The position numbers and the translations under genes were made by a program. A stretch of DNA of 53,859 nt, from contig JBCCQH010000046.1 of NCBI GenBank assembly GCA_039024435.1, forward strand, positions 1 through 53,859, written 5' to 3'. Below are positions 24,746 through 33,317 of this stretch, piece by piece. The stretch's first letter is position 1. Every line of letters begins with the position of its first letter. The notes under the pieces are model-generated. The model saw only the letters and a list, made by a program, of their open reading frames with translations, did no database searches and was not told where the DNA came from. The stretch is from JBCCQH01 sp039024435 (GTDB lineage Bacteria; Bacteroidota; Bacteroidia; J057; JADKCL01).

Positions 24746-24767
24746 GTTTCCTACGTTTCTTTGGAAG
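24738..24767. promoter_or_regulatory. Candidate TetR operator
   Basis: CTTCCAAAG and CTTTGGAAG form a perfect 9-bp inverted repeat around a 12-base spacer. The left arm contains the -33 TTTG of the operon promoter, so a bound dimer would block RNA polymerase. Position directly upstream of the tetR gene supports autoregulation; the binding itself is inferred. Confidence 0.6.
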
Positions 24768-24911
24768 GAAAGTTTATGGATCGCATTGGTTTTTTTTAGC
24801 TGTGCATAACTTTTTTCGGGAAGACCCCAAAAATGCTCATTTTTGGTCTGTCCGGCGGCTTTTTGCTAGGATGTCCGGCCCCTAATTCCGCGCATTACCA
24901 TCCCGTTGCCC

Positions 24912-25931
24912 ATGGAAATTTACCACGACGTCGATCTTCAGCCTTACAACACCTTTGGTATCTCCGTTCGCGCCCGGCAGTTTGCCCGAATCCATTCCCA
25001 GGACGATGTGCGGGAATTGTTGGCCTCGGGCCACTTGCACGCGGCTCCGCGGTTGGTCCTCGGCGGGGGCTCAAATGTGCTGCTGACCCGGGACTTCCCC
25101 GGCTTGGTCCTCAGCATTGCGGTGACCGGCCGGCGGATCGTTTCCGAGGATGCCGAGCAATTGGTGCTTGAAGTTGGGGCGGGAGAGAACTGGCATGACC
25201 TTGTCTGGCACTGCGTGGACCAGGGCTGGGGGGGAATCGAAAACCTATCCCTGATCCCAGGCTTAATGGGCGCGGCCCCGATTCAAAACATCGGCGCTTA
25301 CGGGGTGGAACTCAAAGATGTGTTTGCTTATCTGGACGCGATGTTTGTGGAGACTGGGGAAGTGCAGCGCTTTCACCGGGACGACTGCCGGTTTGGATAC
25401 CGGGACTCGGTGTTCAAGCGGGAACTCAAGGGCAAGGTGGTGATTCTGCGGGTCGCCCTGCATCTGCGGAAAACCCCGCACCAACTGGTGACCCACTACG
25501 GCGCCGTGGCCACCGAACTGGAAAAGGCGGGCAAGACGGCGCCCACGATCCGGGACGTCAGTGAGGCCGTGATCGGCATTCGCCAGAGCAAGCTGCCGGA
25601 TCCCGCCGTCATCGGCAATGCGGGCAGCTTTTTCAAAAACCCGATCATCGACACCGCAAAATTTGCCGCCCTAAAGGAGAAGTATCCCGATCTGCCCGGC
25701 TATCCCGCTCCGGAAGGCTACACAAAACTGCCCGCCGCCTGGCTGATTGATCGGGCGCAATGGAAGGGAAAGCGCTTCGGCAACTACGGGGTCCACGACC
25801 GCCAGGCCCTGGTGCTGGTCAACCACGGCGGGGCATCGGGCCAGGATATCTACGACCTTTCGTCCCGGATTTTGGAATCGGTGCGGGAGGTGTACGGCGT
25901 CGAACTCGAGCGCGAAGTGAACATCATTTAA
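24912..25931 (+). CDS. murB: UDP-N-acetylmuramate dehydrogenase MurB
   Basis: This 339-residue FAD enzyme reduces UDP-GlcNAc-enolpyruvate to UDP-MurNAc with NADPH in peptidoglycan synthesis. Seen motifs are 'YNTFGI', the FAD loop 'LGGGSNVLLT', 'LSLIPGLMGAAPIQNIGAYG', 'FGYRDSVFK' and the proton donor Ser in 'GNAGSFFKNP'. The C-terminal 'AAWLIDRAQWKGKRFGNYGV' and final Glu in 'ELEREVNII' follow. Length and the inserted region mark a type I MurB. The ATG at 24912 is preferred to the in-frame TTG at 24906. The gene stands alone, divergent from the efflux operon, and its promoter was not clearly found. Confidence 0.95.
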   Translation: MEIYHDVDLQPYNTFGISVRARQFARIHSQDDVRELLASGHLHAAPRLVLGGGSNVLLTRDFPGLVLSIAVTGRRIVSEDAEQLVLEVGAGENWHDLVWHCVDQGWGGIENLSLIPGLMGAAPIQNIGAYGVELKDVFAYLDAMFVETGEVQRFHRDDCRFGYRDSVFKRELKGKVVILRVALHLRKTPHQLVTHYGAVATELEKAGKTAPTIRDVSEAVIGIRQSKLPDPAVIGNAGSFFKNPIIDTAKFAALKEKYPDLPGYPAPEGYTKLPAAWLIDRAQWKGKRFGNYGVHDRQALVLVNHGGASGQDIYDLSSRILESVREVYGVELEREVNII

Positions 25932-25951
25932 CACACGCGGAACGCAGGTTT

Positions 25952-27112
25952 TCAGCGTGCGATCCGAAACAATTGTTGTCCCGATGCGGTGCGCAGGAGG
26001 TAGATACCCGGCGCCAGACCGGAAACATCAACCTGGGCCCGAACCGCGTCCGCGCGCACGGGAACCGTGCGTTGCTGGCCGCGGAGATTGTAGACCTGGA
26101 GAGCTTTCGCCCCTTTGACCGTGAGTTGTTCAGTGGCCGGATTGGGAAAAATGGTCAACCCGACGGCCACCGGGGGCGCGATGCTGACCGCCGTGCAGGA
26201 AATATTCGTCTGGAAACTCACCACACTGCCGTTCACATCCGCAAGCACCGAATCGCCGCACAGGAAGGGCCGGGCATCGGGATCCGCCTTGAGGTAGTAA
26301 TTGAAAAATGCCGTGCAATACTTTTTGCTCAGGTAGATCTGAATCGCGCGACTCACCGAACCGGGACTCGATACAAAATCGCAGATGGTCGGACCGTCGG
26401 TGAATTTGCAGTGCGCGCCGCCGACAATGCTCAGCCAGTGTTTTTCCCCGAGCGCGGCATTGTACATCGGGGTTTGGTTGGTGTTTTCCGGTGCGGTATT
26501 GTCGTCGGCCCCGCTGATGACCTGGTAGGGGCCACTGTAATTGCCCAGGGAGGCGATGGCGGAGGGATTGGTCTCGGCGGAAGCCAGGCCGGACACCGCA
26601 TCAATCGTCGGGTAGATGCTGGGCACCAAGCCGGAAGCCCCGCCGCCCATCGAGTGGCCGAGTACGCCAGTCATCGTATCGGTGCGCTGGAAGAAGTCCG
26701 AGGCCGCATTCGCCCCTTCATCTTGCAGGTAATTCAGCCCGGCCGCCAGTTCCCGGGCGTATTCTTCGTGGTCGACGCTGAAGCCATTTTGGACATCGGG
26801 ACTAAGGACGATGTAGCCCCAACTTGCGAGGTGGCCGCAGATGTCTTGGTAATCCAGGTAGTTCAGGTTGAATCCGTGGCCGAACGCGATGACCGGGAAC
26901 TGCCCGTTGGCGACGGGGACATTGTTGCCGGGGTTCGTTCCGGGATACCAGATCCGAGCATCCACAGCCGGAGCATTGAGGGAAATGTCGGTGAAGGTGA
27001 CGTCGCGTTCGCCTACGGCAAATGGTCCCAGAACCCCAGTAGCGGGAACCTGCGCGGCAAGGTGCAGTGCCCCACCGAGGAGCACGAGCAGACAAGTCAG
27101 CAGCTTTTGCAT
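25952..27112 (-). CDS. Secreted PETase/cutinase-like alpha/beta hydrolase with T9SS tail
   Basis: This 386-residue enzyme has a signal peptide ('MQKLLTCLLVLLGGALHLAA'; the frame is open to 27166, but this ATG fits best). The hydrolase core begins at 'RIWYPG', with oxyanion region 'FGHGFNLNY'. The nucleophile elbow is 'GHSMGGGAS' (Ser about 154), the acid lies in 'GADDNTAP' (Asp about 204) and the base in 'GGAHCKF' (His about 234). Spacing and wording parallel PETase ('GWSMGG', 'ENDSIAP', 'GGSHSC'). The 'FLC'...'SFQTNISC' cysteine pair matches the C-terminal disulfide of that family. The last 70 residues ('IFPNPATEQL' onward) are a type A sorting domain. It is probably an extracellular esterase on polymer or lipid esters; activity on polyesters is not shown. 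Confidence 0.82.
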   Translation of the reverse strand: MQKLLTCLLVLLGGALHLAAQVPATGVLGPFAVGERDVTFTDISLNAPAVDARIWYPGTNPGNNVPVANGQFPVIAFGHGFNLNYLDYQDICGHLASWGYIVLSPDVQNGFSVDHEEYARELAAGLNYLQDEGANAASDFFQRTDTMTGVLGHSMGGGASGLVPSIYPTIDAVSGLASAETNPSAIASLGNYSGPYQVISGADDNTAPENTNQTPMYNAALGEKHWLSIVGGAHCKFTDGPTICDFVSSPGSVSRAIQIYLSKKYCTAFFNYYLKADPDARPFLCGDSVLADVNGSVVSFQTNISCTAVSIAPPVAVGLTIFPNPATEQLTVKGAKALQVYNLRGQQRTVPVRADAVRAQVDVSGLAPGIYLLRTASGQQLFRIAR

Positions 27113-27162
27113 AGTGAATTGATTTTCCACAAATAACGCAATTCCCGCTGACTTCTTCCCAC

Positions 27163-28596
27163 TCAATACAACTCCGAAACGTCGCTGCGGATTTTTAAAT
27201 GGCGCGGCAGGTGGTTGTTGACCCGGTTATCGAGCACCTTGACCCAGCCGAGGTTGCGGTTTTGGTAGCGGACGATGGCCCAGCCTTTGTGGCCCCCGGT
27301 GTCCATTTTGAGTTCGTCCCGCGCGAGGTAGCGCAGGGCCTCCCCGCGCTCCAGTTTGATGAGGGGCAGGGATTCGGCCTGGACTTCGCTCAGGGCCAGA
27401 TCGTGTTCCGGGATGAGCCGCCCACCTTTGGGCTTGCCGAGGGCAATTCCTGCTTTGATGACCCGCAAATGCTGCTGCAACTGACGCAAATCGTCCGTGA
27501 GGTCACGGGGAATGGCCGTAGCGATGCCCGTATGGTCTTCGATGACAAACTGCTCGGGATCGCGCAGGTACTCTGCGGCCATTTTGCGGTCAGCTTTGGT
27601 CAGGGGGCGTTGCCGCGCGGGTGATCCCGCCTTTTTGTTGCGCTTGGCCAGCGACTTTTTGGGCGCGCGGGGCCGGTAGGCTTCGCGTTCCGGTTGATCG
27701 AACTGGAGGCAGGAGACAAAGAACCCTTCGCCTTTGAGCCGGTGGGGGTAGCAGCGGCCGGCCCCGCTCAGGGTTGCGGCGTAGCCGTCGGTCCGCCCGG
27801 GGGCCAGGCCCCATTCCGCCCGGTGAGTGGGCAAAAGCTGTGGGGATGATTTGCGCGCCAGCACCCAGTCCACAATCGCCTCGTTTTCGTCTTCGCTGTA
27901 GGTGCAGGTCGAATAAATCAACTTGCCGTGGGGGCGCTTGATCGTCGGCAGGATGGCCCGCAGAATATCCCGCTGGCGTTCTGCACATTGTTGCACCAGG
28001 GCGGGCTTCCAGGCCCCGATAACGGCCGGATCCTTGCGGAACATGCCTTCCCCGGAGCACGGCGCATCCACCACGACCAGATCAAAAAAGTTTTCCAGCC
28101 CGGCGAAATCCCGGGGATGGTTGCAGGTCACGACGATCCGCGGATCTCCCCAGCGGGTCACGACTTCTTTGAGCACTTGGGCGCGTTTACCCACGATCTC
28201 ATTGGAGACGAGCAGAGCGTCCTCCGGCAGGAGCGAGGCCAGCAGTGTGGTTTTGCCGCCGGGGGCCGCACAAAGGTCGAGCACCCGCAGACCGGGCCGA
28301 GCCGCAAGGTGTTTTCGGGCAAAAGCCCCCACGAGCATTGAAGCCGCTTCCTGCACATAATAAGCTCCCGCGTAGATAAGCGGGTCCTGGAAAAATTGCG
28401 GCCGTTCCGGCAGGTAGCGGCCCGCCGGACACCAGGGAATCGCTGCGGCACCGCTGAACTCCGCCCCCGGCTTGTTCGGATTCAGCCGCAGGGAAACCGG
28501 TGGCGCCGCGTTGAGGGCGGTGAGAAATGCCTCGAATTCCCCACCGAGTTGGGTCCGCATCCGGCGGGTAAATGCTTCCGGGAGTTGAAGTGCCAT
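27163..28596 (-). CDS. rsmF: RsmF-like rRNA (cytosine-C5) methyltransferase
   Basis: This 477-residue enzyme belongs to the NOL1/NOP2/Sun family and should methylate cytosine C5 in rRNA using S-adenosylmethionine. It shows the SAM-binding motif 'LDLCAAPGGKTT', 'NEIVGKRAQVL', motif IV 'VVVDAPCSGEGMFRKD' with the first Cys, and motif VI 'IYSTCTYSEDEN' with the catalytic Cys. The C-terminus ('WAIVRYQNRNLGWVKVL') has the extra domain of RsmF-type proteins. The exact target base cannot be told. The ATG at 28596 is chosen over the longer open frame because homologous sequence begins at 'MALQLPEAFTRRM'. It ends 51 bases before the hydrolase start. Confidence 0.88.
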   Translation of the reverse strand: MALQLPEAFTRRMRTQLGGEFEAFLTALNAAPPVSLRLNPNKPGAEFSGAAAIPWCPAGRYLPERPQFFQDPLIYAGAYYVQEAASMLVGAFARKHLAARPGLRVLDLCAAPGGKTTLLASLLPEDALLVSNEIVGKRAQVLKEVVTRWGDPRIVVTCNHPRDFAGLENFFDLVVVDAPCSGEGMFRKDPAVIGAWKPALVQQCAERQRDILRAILPTIKRPHGKLIYSTCTYSEDENEAIVDWVLARKSSPQLLPTHRAEWGLAPGRTDGYAATLSGAGRCYPHRLKGEGFFVSCLQFDQPEREAYRPRAPKKSLAKRNKKAGSPARQRPLTKADRKMAAEYLRDPEQFVIEDHTGIATAIPRDLTDDLRQLQQHLRVIKAGIALGKPKGGRLIPEHDLALSEVQAESLPLIKLERGEALRYLARDELKMDTGGHKGWAIVRYQNRNLGWVKVLDNRVNNHLPRHLKIRSDVSELY

Positions 28597-28934
28597 GCAC
28601 CGAAATTCGGGATGAAAATGCGCAATGACAAGTTGCTGGGCCCGATCGGCTTTTCCATCCATCCCCGCTCCGCTCAATCGGCGATTTCGACGGCCAGATT
28701 TATCCACATCCACGCGTCTAAACCGATTCAAGTTCCTTCATTTTCTTGAAGTCTGCTCCTTTATTGATCTGATTGACAATCGCTTTGCCATCCACTTGCG
28801 GTTGTGGAAAAAAACCATCCTTTTGCATTCTTACAAGCGCTAATTTTAAATGTCGGAAAAAATTTAGTCTAAACGCCCCAGCAGATATTGAGTCGGATCA
28901 GATCCGAGAACTTCGAACGTATTACCGAAACGTC
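28597..28934. other. Divergent intergenic region
   Basis: This 338-base region lies between the methyltransferase (-) and the degenerate receiver gene (+). Plus-strand codons from 28773 are in frame with the receiver gene but look non-coding. TTTG at 28822 and TAATTTTA at 28841 resemble promoter parts, but the spacing is too short. No other signal is seen. Confidence 0.35.
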
Positions 28935-29372
28935 ATGCAGCGGTTCAATCTTTTGCTCGTAAAAACGCCGGCGAGTACAGGAAAGAAGGCTTTGAAAGCC
29001 ATCTCCAAGGTATTTCGCCGCAATTTTGTGTTTCACGTTGAAACCAAAGATGAAGCCAGCGAATTGCTCGCCAAGCTCAATATTGACCTTGTGTTGGTTG
29101 ATTTAGATGCTTGCTCCGTGGATTTAGCGGCATTTACCCAAAAACATCCCCGCGCGATTGTCTGGGGGCTGAGCCAAGATCCGTACCGGATCAATGTGCG
29201 CATCAATCCCGAACGCAATCGGATTTTTGAGAAATCGGACTTTGCCAGTCAGATGATCGCCGAACTCAAAACGATCAAGCGCGAACGGCAACGTCCGGCC
29301 AAGCCGGCCCGGGAACGGCAACAAAAAGCAGGCTCGGATGACTTCAATTTTGTCAAGTTGGTCATGAACTGA
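28935..29372 (+). CDS. Degenerate stand-alone receiver-like protein
   Basis: This 145-residue protein aligns in pattern with a response-regulator receiver. Strand 1 is 'FNLLLVKTPA' where the acidic pair DD would be, strand 3 is 'IDLVLVDLDACSVD' with the phospho-acceptor Asp position kept, and 'RIFEKSDFASQMIAEL' fits the conserved Lys region. A basic, probably disordered tail follows ('ERQRPAKPARERQQ'). Loss of the Mg-binding acidic pair suggests a pseudo-receiver that binds partners without normal phosphorylation. The ATG at 28935 is chosen; the frame is open to 28773. It converges on the receiver/histidine kinase operon, which suggests a role in the same circuit. Family assignment is by pattern only. 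Confidence 0.6.
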   Translation: MQRFNLLLVKTPASTGKKALKAISKVFRRNFVFHVETKDEASELLAKLNIDLVLVDLDACSVDLAAFTQKHPRAIVWGLSQDPYRINVRINPERNRIFEKSDFASQMIAELKTIKRERQRPAKPARERQQKAGSDDFNFVKLVMN

Positions 29373-29378
29373 TTCAGC

Positions 29379-29397
29379 CGGACCTCCTTGAGGTCCG
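29379..29397. terminator. Hairpin between convergent signalling genes
   Basis: CGGACCTC / GAGGTCCG form a perfect 8-bp stem over a 3-base loop, sitting in the 27-base gap between the convergent genes ending at 29372 and 29400. No T-run follows on either strand, so it may act as a roadblock or RNA-stability element rather than a classical terminator. Confidence 0.45.
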
Positions 29398-29399
29398 AA

Positions 29400-29789
29400 T
29401 TACCCCGAATTTAGAATCTGGCCTTTCAAGCTATTGAAATCAATGGGCTTGGCAAAGGTTCCGTGCGCCCCGGCCGCCTTTACTTTTGCCTCGTAATCGG
29501 TCTCCCCAAAGTAAGCACTGACCATGTACACCTTGGGGTGTTCGTAGCGGGCGACGATTTCCTTGAGCAGTTGCAAGCCATCCATCCCGGGCATATTGAT
29601 ATCGCTGAGGACCACCATCGGCGATAGATCGCGGTTTTCGGCCAGAATGCTCAAGGCTTCGGCGCCCGATTTGGCGGTTTTGAGGTCAACCAAGCCCTTG
29701 CGGATCTCGCGGCGAAACCGCTGCCGGAAAAGGCTGACCATATCCGGCTCGTCGTCTACCATCAATATATATATCATTTCACTTTTCAT
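29400..29789 (-). CDS. Single-domain response regulator (CheY-like)
   Basis: This 129-residue stand-alone receiver has all key residues: acidic pair D12-D13 in 'LMVDDEPD', phospho-acceptor D63 in 'VLSDINMPGMDG' and K114 in 'FAKPID'. It has no output domain. Its N-terminus 'VDDEPDMVSLFRQRFRREIR' is nearly the same as the first receiver of the hybrid kinase at 33318-35324 ('VDDEPDVESLFRQKFRRKIR'). The start overlaps the end of the histidine kinase gene by 11 bases, so the two are translationally coupled. It is probably phosphorylated by that kinase and may pass phosphate on or bind a target protein. Confidence 0.92.
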   Translation of the reverse strand: MKSEMIYILMVDDEPDMVSLFRQRFRREIRKGLVDLKTAKSGAEALSILAENRDLSPMVVLSDINMPGMDGLQLLKEIVARYEHPKVYMVSAYFGETDYEAKVKAAGAHGTFAKPIDFNSLKGQILNSG

Positions 29790-32700
29790 GGTTGTTTGGC
29801 AAGACGATGATAAATTCAGTATAGCTTCCCGGGGAGCTGCTGACTTCCAGAGTGCCGCCGTGGCCCTGCACCACCAGTTCGTGGGCGAGGGAAAGTCCTA
29901 GCCCGGTCCCTTTTCCGGTCGGTTTGGTGGTGAAGAACGGTTCAAAGATGCGGTTGCGGACCGCTTCGGGGATTCCGGGGCCATTGTCCCGGATACGCAA
30001 CTCCACTCGGTCTCCCCGCATCGTCGAGGCCACTTCCAACTGCGGGGAGTAGTCGACTGTGTGTCGTTTTTCTTCCATCGCCTGGAAGGCATTCTGGAAA
30101 ATATTCAGCAAAGCGCGCGAAATGTCCTGTTGCCGGAGATTGACCTCGCCGATTCGCTCATCCAAATCAAACTTTAACTGGCAAGTAAAGTCGGTCAGCC
30201 GCCCCCGAATTCCGTGGTAGGCCAGCAGTGTGTACTCCTTGGTGAGCTTGTTGAGATCGACCCGGGAAACTTCACCTTGCCCCGAAGCTGCATGCATGAG
30301 CATATTGTGGACGATACTTTCCGCCCGTTTGCCGTGGTGCTGGATCTTCTCGGCATTGCTGGCGAGATCGTCCAGGTATTCTTCCAATACACCAATCGCC
30401 TCGCGGTCCAGCAGCTTGTTTTGCCGCTCCTCCAATTCTTCCCGGAGCTCTTGGGCCAACTCAATCGACAATTCTGAGAAATTGTTCACAAAGTTGAGTG
30501 GATTGCGGATTTCGTGGGCAATCCCGGCCGTCACCTGCCCCAGCGAAGCCAGCTTTTCCGATTGCATGAGTTGGTCCTGGGTAGTGCGCAGAAATTCCAG
30601 GGTTTCTTCCAGTTCGGAAGCACGCTGCCGGACATTTTCTTCCAGGCGTTCGAACCGCACCACATTTGTGAGCGCGATGGCGGCCTGCCCGGCCAAAAAT
30701 TCCGCGATGCCACCTTCGAGCGCAGCTTTGCCCCATTCCAACTGGTCTCCTTCCAGGTACAGCACCGCGTGGACCGTATCCTTGTGCTGCAAGGGAAGGG
30801 CGATCAGACTCGCCGGCTGCTGCGCATGGAAATAGGGGTCTGGGGCGAAATCCGGATCGCGGGCGGCATCCTGGCGCAGGACCACCGCCCGGTCCTGGCG
30901 CACCCGATCGAGGACCTGAGCCGGAGCCAGGTTTGCCGCAAAGGATGATTTGTCCAGCACCTCAATTGCGTTGCGGGTGCGGGACAAACGGCTGATCGGC
31001 ATCCACCGGCCTTTCTGCCACAGCAGCAAAGCGGCATACGTCGGTTTGAGCAGACGCTGCCCCAGTTCCAGCGTGACCCGGGTCAGCCATTGGATTGAAG
31101 CCGAGCTGGACGTTTCCCGAGCAATTTCCATGAGGGGCGCGATGCTGACCGTACCGTTGATTTTCGGGGGCGAGGAAGTGGGGACAATTGGGGGGGGCGC
31201 TGTACCTGGGGAAGCCGCTTTTCCCACGCGCAAACCGTAGCGAAGGTGCATTTGCTGGGCTTTGGCCAATGATCCCCACCGCCGAAAATCTTCGTAGGAC
31301 TGCTGCAGCAAACCATCGATTTCGGCGCTTTGGTTGCCGGGTTGGGTCAATAAATGCTGGGCGGTCCACTCCGCCGCAATCGCAGCAAAGCAGTACGAGT
31401 TTGCGTTGCGGGCCAGGGCAATCGCGCGGCGTAAGCCCGCTTCCGCTTGCCTTGCATTTCCGTTTAAATCCTGAAGCGCACTCTGCAACAAGGCGCAGCG
31501 GTAGGCTCGGTGGGGGCGTTTGGGACCAGGATCGGGGCCCAATCGGTCGAGGGAATCTCGCACGTGCTGGATGCGCCGGCGCCGTGCCGAACCGGTCTGC
31601 GGAAAAGCCAATAGTGCGTGGCCCAGTCCCGTCCAAAGGTCAAATTCTCCGCCGGGATAGCCTTCCACCGCGGGATCGTAAGTCGCCAAAGCTTGCTGAA
31701 GCGGCTCCAGATCGCGCAAAATCACCGCCCGCTGGAGGCGAAGCAGGTGCCGCACCGCCCGGGAACTTTCGCTTGCAGTGTGGGGGGGCGCCAGGTAGGC
31801 AGTGCCGCGCATCAGGGCAATGTGCTGACGGACAAGGGCCGAATTTGGGGCCGCAACCCGTTGCAGGTAGGCCATCTGCTCACCCAGCCAGGCTTCCAGG
31901 TCGTGGAGCGGCACCCCGATTTGGAGCTTGCTCAAAGCCCAATCCGGTAAAATTCCTGCTGCGTCTTCCCAATTTTGTGCCGCACACGCTTCCTCGTAGC
32001 CCCGCTGGGCCTGCTGGGCGGCGACTTCTGGGGCGCCTTCCACCTCGGCTTGCATGACTTGGGACAAAGTGTAGAACAGTCCCCGCAGGCCGATTCGGTC
32101 AGCGATTTGGACGCCCGTACGCAAGATACCGGCGGTAACGGATGGGTGGGTGGTCATAGCGTTGTAGCGGGCAAATAGGTAAAACGCGAGGCTGCCCTCC
32201 GCATGGAATCCGTGCTGCAGGACCGCCTTCATCGCTTGGACGGCAAATGCGGTCATCTCTTGCGGGGCAGTTGCTTCCAGGCCCCAATAGGTTAGGCGCC
32301 ACAGGGCCGCCAATTGGGTGGCTTCCTCGTTTTTCCAAGCGGCCATCCGGAGCAAGTCTGCCTGACGGCTGCGGTACTGTCCGCGGAGGCGCTGCCATTC
32401 CCGGTTGGTCTGTTTGGCGCTGGCCCCCGTAGCCAGGTCAAACTGCAGGGAGGAGAGACCCGATTGCAAGGCCGCCATCAATTGGGGCCATTTGCGGCGG
32501 GGATAGCAATACTGGGCTTTGGCGAGGAAAAACGCCGCCTGTTCGCTGGGCGTCTGGGCGATTTGCAGGATCTCTTGCTCGATCTGGTGGAGTCGTTCCT
32601 GGTCATCGCTTTGGCCGGCGCTCTGGTAGGCAAGGTAGCTGAGTTTGAGATGGAGGGAACGCCACTCGCCCGTACGGTGGGGCGGTAAGATCGTTCGTGC

Positions 32701-33192
32701 GGTGGCAATCGCGGCATTGGCCGCTTCGAGATGCTCCTGGTAAATTGCGTCTTCTGCTGCCTGAATACCGACGCGCACAAACCGCTGTCTTTCTCGATCC
32801 GATTGCAGGTGTTCCAAGCTTTGGTTGAAATGAAAGAATACGGTTTGGGCGGGGATGCCCGATTCGGGATCGATCCGGCCTTCCAGGTAGTTTGCAATCC
32901 GGTGATGGGTCGTAGCCCGCTCAATGGGGTCCATGAGGGCGTAGGCACTCGATTTGATCTCGGGATCGGGAAAATGCAAGCGTGGGACTGCCCCGTTGGT
33001 GGTATCTGATTCGGCCAGCCAGCCCCGCTTCAAAGCCAGGTCGAGCGATTGGCGGGTGCGATGTGCTTCCAAGGCAAATAGCTCGGTGAGCAACGCCGCG
33101 CGGAAACCATCGGAAAAGCAGGCCGCGTACTTCAGCACCCGCTGGTCGGCTTCCGGCAAGGCCCGAATCTGATTGGAGATCGTTTCTTTCAT
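29779..33192 (-). CDS. Large soluble sensor histidine kinase (helical-repeat, GAF, HisKA, HATPase)
   Basis: This 1137-residue protein has no membrane helix. Residues 1-680 match the winged-helix and helical-repeat region that normally follows the ATPase domain in trifunctional Ser/Thr kinase-ATPase-histidine kinase proteins ('LPEADQRVLKYAACFSDGF', 'LHFPDPEIKSSAYALM'). A GAF domain follows at about 695-865, then a coiled coil and HisKA with 'GIAHEIRNPLNF' (His about 892). HATPase motifs are 'DNGPGIPEAV' and 'GKGTGLGLSLAHEL' (about 1070-1110). The Ser/Thr kinase and P-loop ATPase domains usually in front are absent, and no P-loop is seen. It should autophosphorylate on His and phosphorylate the coupled receiver. 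Confidence 0.85.
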   Translation of the reverse strand: MKETISNQIRALPEADQRVLKYAACFSDGFRAALLTELFALEAHRTRQSLDLALKRGWLAESDTTNGAVPRLHFPDPEIKSSAYALMDPIERATTHHRIANYLEGRIDPESGIPAQTVFFHFNQSLEHLQSDRERQRFVRVGIQAAEDAIYQEHLEAANAAIATARTILPPHRTGEWRSLHLKLSYLAYQSAGQSDDQERLHQIEQEILQIAQTPSEQAAFFLAKAQYCYPRRKWPQLMAALQSGLSSLQFDLATGASAKQTNREWQRLRGQYRSRQADLLRMAAWKNEEATQLAALWRLTYWGLEATAPQEMTAFAVQAMKAVLQHGFHAEGSLAFYLFARYNAMTTHPSVTAGILRTGVQIADRIGLRGLFYTLSQVMQAEVEGAPEVAAQQAQRGYEEACAAQNWEDAAGILPDWALSKLQIGVPLHDLEAWLGEQMAYLQRVAAPNSALVRQHIALMRGTAYLAPPHTASESSRAVRHLLRLQRAVILRDLEPLQQALATYDPAVEGYPGGEFDLWTGLGHALLAFPQTGSARRRRIQHVRDSLDRLGPDPGPKRPHRAYRCALLQSALQDLNGNARQAEAGLRRAIALARNANSYCFAAIAAEWTAQHLLTQPGNQSAEIDGLLQQSYEDFRRWGSLAKAQQMHLRYGLRVGKAASPGTAPPPIVPTSSPPKINGTVSIAPLMEIARETSSSASIQWLTRVTLELGQRLLKPTYAALLLWQKGRWMPISRLSRTRNAIEVLDKSSFAANLAPAQVLDRVRQDRAVVLRQDAARDPDFAPDPYFHAQQPASLIALPLQHKDTVHAVLYLEGDQLEWGKAALEGGIAEFLAGQAAIALTNVVRFERLEENVRQRASELEETLEFLRTTQDQLMQSEKLASLGQVTAGIAHEIRNPLNFVNNFSELSIELAQELREELEERQNKLLDREAIGVLEEYLDDLASNAEKIQHHGKRAESIVHNMLMHAASGQGEVSRVDLNKLTKEYTLLAYHGIRGRLTDFTCQLKFDLDERIGEVNLRQQDISRALLNIFQNAFQAMEEKRHTVDYSPQLEVASTMRGDRVELRIRDNGPGIPEAVRNRIFEPFFTTKPTGKGTGLGLSLAHELVVQGHGGTLEVSSSPGSYTEFIIVLPNNHEK

Positions 33193-33201
33193 GGTAGTAC
33201 C

Positions 33202-33232
33202 TAAATATAGCCGGAAATTACAGTTGTCACAA
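33202..33232 (-). promoter_or_regulatory. Predicted promoter of the histidine kinase operon
   Basis: On the minus strand TTGT (33232-33229) is 19 bases from TATATTTA (33209-33202), one mismatch each from TTTG and TAnnTTTG. The spacing is ideal and the element lies 10 bases before the start codon. Confidence 0.45.
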
Positions 33233-33317
33233 TTTCACGAGGGCGATCATTTTACTTCCCCGAGGGCACTTGAACCTGATTTGTGAGATTTGCCGGAGCA
33301 AAATCACCGTGACAAAT

